Origin: Acidobacteriota bacterium
GTDB lineage: Bacteria > Acidobacteriota > Blastocatellia > RBC074
Length of the DNA stretch: 9,464 nucleotides
NCBI GenBank assembly: GCA_022614735.1
Contig: JAKEHZ010000003.1
Coordinates: 1-9,464 of the forward strand
Reading direction: 5' to 3'
Shown: one piece after another, positions 5,855 through 9,464 of the stretch
How positions within the stretch are numbered: position 1 is the first letter of the stretch
Layout of the letters: each line of letters opens with the position of its first letter
Position numbers and translations under genes: made by a program
Notes under the pieces: generated by a model
What the model was told of the DNA's origin: nothing
What the model saw: only the letters and a program-made list of their open reading frames with translations
Databases searched by the model: none

Positions 5855-6777
5855 TGTCGAAGCTTTTAGCGAATCCTCGCATCGCTACATCACTGGTCGT
5901 TTCTGCAATTGCGCTCATCGGCATTGCCGCTGCTACGAGATTGCAGGATCAATCTTCACGAAGCATCTTGACTCGTCCTGCTCCACCTCCAGACCATCGC
6001 ATTGCCTACGGGAAAGACCCGCTGCAATTTGGCGAACTGCGCTTGCCGAAAGGCTCGGGACCACATCCTGTTGCCGTTATTATTCATGGCGGGTGTTGGA
6101 TGGCTGAATTCGGGCTTTCATATATGGGCCATTTGGCTGCCAATCTAACCGAAGCGGGGATAGCAACCTGGAACATCGAGTATCGTCGGGTGGGGAATGA
6201 AGGTGGAGGATGGCCGGGGACTTTTCAGGATGTCGCGCTGGGAACCGAGTATTTAGGGACGCTGGCGAAGACCCATTCACTCGACCTGAACCGCGTCATC
6301 GCCATCGGTCATTCAGCGGGCGGCCATCTGGCGCTGTGGCTAGCCGCAAGAAAGAAATTGCCCAAGGACAGCCCGCTTCATCATGACGGCCTACTGCAGT
6401 TGCAAGGTGCCATCCCGCTTGCTGCAATCACGGACTTACGCAGAACGGGAACTGCCTGTGATCGGATTGTCAGTAAGCTGATGGGCGGATCGCCGGAAGA
6501 TTATCAATCTCGATACCAGCAGGCCTCACCGATCGAGTTACTGCCGCTCGGAGTAAAACAGATAGTAATCCAGGGCGAAACCGACAACATCGTGCCAGTG
6601 GCTATGGCGAAAGATTACGCCGAGGCTGCGAAGCGTAAAGGTGACGATGTCAAACTGGTCGTAATAGAGAAGGCCGGACATTTTGAACTGGTCGATCCGC
6701 AATCATTCGCCTGGCCGAAGGTGAAGGATGAGGTGATGGAGTTGGTGAAATTCGAGAAGAAGGGGGATAGCAAGTAA
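5854..6777 (+). CDS. Membrane-anchored or exported alpha/beta hydrolase (esterase/BD-FAE-like)
   Basis: A 307-residue alpha/beta-hydrolase-fold protein. The oxyanion-hole motif HGGCW (78-82), nucleophile elbow GHSAGG (Ser154), acid in GETDNIVP (Asp244) and base in AGHFE (His276) form a full catalytic set in the expected order. The N-terminus (SLVVSAIALIGIAAA, about 13-27) is a hydrophobic segment after a short basic start. There is no lipobox and no clear cleavage site, so it is probably a signal anchor placing the domain in the periplasm. HGG-type hydrolases include carboxylesterases, feruloyl-esterase-like and kynurenine-formamidase-like enzymes; the substrate cannot be told. Its ATG overlaps the aldehyde dehydrogenase stop (TAATG) without a strong ribosome binding site, so translation is probably coupled. 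Confidence 0.9.
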   Translation: MSKLLANPRIATSLVVSAIALIGIAAATRLQDQSSRSILTRPAPPPDHRIAYGKDPLQFGELRLPKGSGPHPVAVIIHGGCWMAEFGLSYMGHLAANLTEAGIATWNIEYRRVGNEGGGWPGTFQDVALGTEYLGTLAKTHSLDLNRVIAIGHSAGGHLALWLAARKKLPKDSPLHHDGLLQLQGAIPLAAITDLRRTGTACDRIVSKLMGGSPEDYQSRYQQASPIELLPLGVKQIVIQGETDNIVPVAMAKDYAEAAKRKGDDVKLVVIEKAGHFELVDPQSFAWPKVKDEVMELVKFEKKGDSK

Positions 6778-6788
6778 AGCCCTTTGTA

Positions 6789-6913
6789 CTAACGGATTTT
6801 GTGGTTATGGAAAAGAAGAGAGAAAACGGAACAAACGGAAATAACGGAACAAACGGAAGTTTATTTATTAATTCCGTTTGTTCCGTTAATTCCGTTTGTT
6901 CCGTTTTCTCTTC
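6789..6913 (+). repeat. Palindromic 3'-end element, family A, copy 2
   Basis: Bases 6823-6858 and 6872-6907 are reverse complements at 35 of 36 positions around a 13-base loop, and the pairing extends imperfectly outward through GAAGAG and CTCTTC. The left arm is identical to the first 36 bases of the window. The preceding 34 bases (6789-6822, starting CTAACGGATTTTGTGG) match the inverted tail at 87-120 with 2 mismatches. The element starts 11 bases after the stop codon of the hydrolase gene, with the tail nearest the gene and the hairpin beyond it, the same arrangement as copy 1 after the phosphatase gene. Confidence 0.92.
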
Positions 6914-6984
6914 TAGACCACTTGATGAACAGACTTAGATTAATCACTCTAGCACTATTTCAAATCTCTTGAGGAGAACACCCG

Positions 6985-8775
6985 ATGCAACAAGACACTG
7001 CCCCAGCTGATGGCGGAAAACTGATTGTCATCACAGCCCCACTCACCGAAACGATTGACCATGCCGGCTATTTCATCCAGATGGGCATGGCGTCACTGCC
7101 GCTCTGGATGGAAGGGTTTCTCGACGGCAAGTATCCAAAGTGGCGGGAGGTCGAATACAACGAAGACGGCTCGGCGCGATATATGCCCGCAGGCGCGCGC
7201 CTCGTCGAAGCGGCCCTGCTGCGCGAATACAACCCTGAAGACATCGTCTCCTGCTATCCCGATGACCTGGATAAGTTCATCGGCCCCAGGACACGCGCGG
7301 TCGCCGTCTCGACGCACAACCCGCTGGGTGTGACATTCGCTGCCGGCGTCTATACCTCGATCTTCGGCTCATCGAGGATGCCTATCAACTCGCACTACGC
7401 GCGGAAGATGTTCGAGAAGATCAAATCGAATCCCCATCGCAATAATTTCAAAGTTATCGTTGGCGGCTCAGGCGGCTGGCAGATCACGCAGACCAATTCA
7501 TATGAAGACCTTGGTGTTGATTGCATTGTCGAAGGCCGGGCAGAATCCGAAGACGCGATGAGACTCTTCCGCAATGCGATCAATGGCGAAGCCCTGCCGC
7601 AACAACTCGACGTTGCGCATCCGAAAGACCGCAATGATATTTTAGTCCCGACTAAACGCACGACTTTCGGCGTGGTTGAAATGACGACAGGCTGCGGACG
7701 CCGCTGCCAATTCTGTGTACCCGACCTTAATCCGCAGATCGATATGCCTAAAGAGAGGATCATGACCGGAGTGCGGGCCAACGTGCGCGATGGCAATAAA
7801 CAGGTCAGCCTGGCGACCGAAGATATGTTCATCTGGGGACAGGTGCATACCAGCACACCGTTCTACTTCCCGAACCGCGAAGCGCTTCTCGATCTCTACT
7901 CGGAGATCGTCAACACGCCTGGCGTCGAGCAGCACGTCTTGAGCCACGCCACCATCGCCCCATCAGTCGTCGATCCGCTGCTGATTGAAAAACTCTCCGA
8001 GACGCTCTTGCCGAAGAGCCCTCTTCATTTCCCGTATTTAAGCAGCCATCCGCTGAAGAAAGCGCTCTCCCCGCTGATCGGGCTCGAAACCGGATCCGTC
8101 CGTATGGCCAAACAGATCATGCCGAGTAAAGGCGTGCCGTTTTCCATCGAGGACTGGCCGAGCGTAGTGATTGAGGGACTGCGTGTGCTCAACGCAAACA
8201 ACTGGTTCCCGGTCATGACGCTCATGGTCGGCAATCCGGGCGAGACCGATGAAGACGTCATGGCGACGCTCGACTTGATCTACGAGGTGGAACGACGAGG
8301 ATTGTTCGCCTTCTTCATCCCCTCGATCTTCACACCGCTCCACGACACACGGATGGAGCACATGAGGGGTGTGGCCGAGACGAGCGAGCTCTCACCGCTG
8401 CAATGGCAGCTGATGATGAAATGCTGGAAGATGAATCTACGCCCCGGTAATTACAGCTGGTGGGCGCCGGCTGCATTTCGTGTCGGCTCCATCGCCGTCT
8501 GGCTCTGGAAGCTGCGGAAGCTCAACGGGCCGAACTTCACCTGGCCGCTCTTAATGTTCGCCAGCGCCGTGCCCGAAAAGTTGATGGAGAAGATGGGCAA
8601 GATCTACGTCGGCAAACCAATCAAGACAAAGACGCGCAAAGAGCTGCTCGCGACGGTCAGGCCAAATCAGCTGCAGTATTTACGTGAGGATTGCGGAGAT
8701 TTGCCGGATGGGTGGAAGCCGGCTGGAAAATCGTTGGAGGTGTTGAAGGCTGAGGTGCTCTCAAGCACGGATTAA
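6985..8775 (+). CDS. Radical SAM protein with N-terminal B12-binding-like domain
   Basis: A 596-residue radical SAM enzyme. Residues 11 to about 200 look like a Rossmann-type domain of the B12-binding radical SAM class (STHNPLG at 109-115, KVIVGGSGG at 156-164, VDCIVEGRAE at 178-187). The DxHxxG cobalt-ligand motif is not seen. The cluster motif CxxxCxxC is CGRRCQFC (Cys237, Cys241, Cys244). Later blocks GLETGSVRMAKQIMP (366-380) and GNPGETDEDV (416-425) are typical of the SAM barrel. The C-terminus has aromatic-rich, partly hydrophobic stretches (SWWAPAAF, 491-498; FTWPLLMFASAVP, 518-530) suggesting membrane contact. GAGGAG eight bases upstream supports the ATG. The blocks resemble archaeal B12-type radical SAM proteins, a class that includes the GDGT ring synthases, but the reaction is unknown. 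Confidence 0.87.
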   Translation: MQQDTAPADGGKLIVITAPLTETIDHAGYFIQMGMASLPLWMEGFLDGKYPKWREVEYNEDGSARYMPAGARLVEAALLREYNPEDIVSCYPDDLDKFIGPRTRAVAVSTHNPLGVTFAAGVYTSIFGSSRMPINSHYARKMFEKIKSNPHRNNFKVIVGGSGGWQITQTNSYEDLGVDCIVEGRAESEDAMRLFRNAINGEALPQQLDVAHPKDRNDILVPTKRTTFGVVEMTTGCGRRCQFCVPDLNPQIDMPKERIMTGVRANVRDGNKQVSLATEDMFIWGQVHTSTPFYFPNREALLDLYSEIVNTPGVEQHVLSHATIAPSVVDPLLIEKLSETLLPKSPLHFPYLSSHPLKKALSPLIGLETGSVRMAKQIMPSKGVPFSIEDWPSVVIEGLRVLNANNWFPVMTLMVGNPGETDEDVMATLDLIYEVERRGLFAFFIPSIFTPLHDTRMEHMRGVAETSELSPLQWQLMMKCWKMNLRPGNYSWWAPAAFRVGSIAVWLWKLRKLNGPNFTWPLLMFASAVPEKLMEKMGKIYVGKPIKTKTRKELLATVRPNQLQYLREDCGDLPDGWKPAGKSLEVLKAEVLSSTD

Positions 8776-8890
8776 GCTTTGATGTGCGAATTATGTTTTT
8801 TGAAACGCTCTTCTCAAGAGGTCATCAGATCGAGTAAAGTTCTCTTCGGCCCCGATACAAAATCCATCCACACTAAACAGGGGGGCACCA

Positions 8891-9464
8891 ATGTTCTATC
8901 TTAGGCTTATTTCCCTTTGCCTGATTGCTTCGCTTTGTCTTTTGACCTCAGGTTGCTTAAGCATCGAGCAGGAAATTTTCATACAACCTGATGGCAGCGG
9001 TGACCTGGTATTGCACTTCTCCTTACCTGATCTTCCTCAGGACCTGGAGAAGCCGCCAACCAAAACAGAGAGCACGGAAGATTTATTCCTGAGGCTTAAA
9101 AACGAATTTGCGGGGAAACTGCCACCCTCGCTCAAGCTGAAAGAGGCAAAAGAGGTTAGACGCAACGGCGCCATGGGGTTCTACGCTGTCTTTCAATTCA
9201 AGAACATCAAGGATGTAGAAGCTGCCATGAGAAGCATTGCCAGAGAGACTGCGAAAGATTCTCAAACCGGTCGAGAGAGGCCTACGGATTGGGCTTTGCA
9301 GATCGACCGGCAAGGGAGTTTGACAAACTTCAGACAGCTCTTTTTTTCAGACCTCTCAGACAGCAAAGTTGAAATGTCCGGAAACATGAAAGTCGAATTG
9401 AAGCCGGCGACTCGTCCCGCAGGGAAGACCACAAGAAAGACGAGAGGAAAAAGCTCAGGGCAGG
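8891..9464 (+). CDS. Putative lipoprotein, 3' end beyond the window
   Basis: An open frame from an ATG with AGGGGGG five bases upstream runs unbroken for 191 codons to the window edge. The N-terminus is a lipoprotein signal: MFYLRLIS, a hydrophobic core, then LLTSGC with Cys22 as the lipidation site. The lipobox has Thr at -3, which is less usual. After it, LSIEQEIFIQPDGSGDLVLHFSLP resembles the start of bacterial lipoproteins that open with a strand-rich 'PDGSG' segment. The middle (residues about 60-110) is charged and probably mixed alpha/beta, and the last visible residues are strongly basic (RPAGKTTRKTRGKSS). I do not recognise a family with confidence. It follows the radical SAM gene by 115 bases with no convincing terminator, so co-transcription is possible. 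Confidence 0.82.
   Translation, partial: MFYLRLISLCLIASLCLLTSGCLSIEQEIFIQPDGSGDLVLHFSLPDLPQDLEKPPTKTESTEDLFLRLKNEFAGKLPPSLKLKEAKEVRRNGAMGFYAVFQFKNIKDVEAAMRSIARETAKDSQTGRERPTDWALQIDRQGSLTNFRQLFFSDLSDSKVEMSGNMKVELKPATRPAGKTTRKTRGKSSGQ

Noticed and set aside
1158..6777. A kynurenine pathway operon, from a KynB-type hydrolase plus a second formamidase-like hydrolase and an aldehyde dehydrogenase
   Set aside because: No tryptophan dioxygenase, kynureninase or hydroxylase is seen. The genes are separated by unrelated ones, and both hydrolase families have many other substrates.
6914..6984. A promoter for the radical SAM gene between the repeat and its start
   Set aside because: TTGATG and AT-rich stretches are present, but no -35/-10 pair with acceptable spacing could be made convincing.
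8808..8820. CTCTT/AAGAG hairpin between the radical SAM and lipoprotein genes as a terminator
   Set aside because: Only five base pairs with a three-base loop and no following T-run; too weak to call.

Overview
The window looks like ordinary chromosome from a free-living Gram-negative bacterium with moderate GC content. It has no phage, plasmid, transposase, rRNA, tRNA or CRISPR genes. The gene mix (tandem secreted YceI proteins, a GabD2-like aldehyde dehydrogenase, a cyclase-family metal hydrolase, an archaeal-looking B12-type radical SAM protein) and the many long intergenic palindromes with short tandem repeats would fit Acidobacteriota, possibly Blastocatellia. This is an inference from general impression, not proof.

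Layout: a CysQ/inositol-monophosphatase-type phosphatase lies on the minus strand (138-953). A divergent region with a palindromic repeat and a near-consensus sigma70 promoter (1056-1084) separates it from a plus-strand run. That run holds a KynB/cyclase-family hydrolase, an alkyltransferase-like (ATL) DNA-repair protein, a YbjQ-family protein, two tandem YceI-like secreted proteins, a GabD2-like aldehyde dehydrogenase and an overlapping membrane-anchored alpha/beta hydrolase (ending at 6777). After a 207-base gap come a large radical SAM protein with a Rossmann-like N-terminal domain (6985-8775) and the 5' part of a lipoprotein gene (8891 to the window end).

Genes with tight junctions (ybjQ-like/first yceI; aldehyde dehydrogenase/hydrolase) are probably co-translated. 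No single pathway ties the whole run together. The two hydrolases and the aldehyde dehydrogenase could serve amide/ester and aldehyde catabolism, but that is a guess.

The most unusual content is non-coding. Five palindromic elements sit in almost every gap. Four genes (cysQ-like, kynB-like, second yceI, alpha/beta hydrolase) are followed, within 0-52 bases of their stop codons, by copies of one related core (starts GAAGAGAGAA, ends AACAAACG). All four copies have the same orientation relative to the upstream gene. Two of them carry a conserved 34-base leader and arms of four 9-base tandem units folding into a 36-37 bp hairpin, one forms a short 10-bp hairpin, and one has lost its second arm where a different 63-bp palindrome begins. 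This oriented, 3'-end-associated repeat family is the best candidate for something undescribed.
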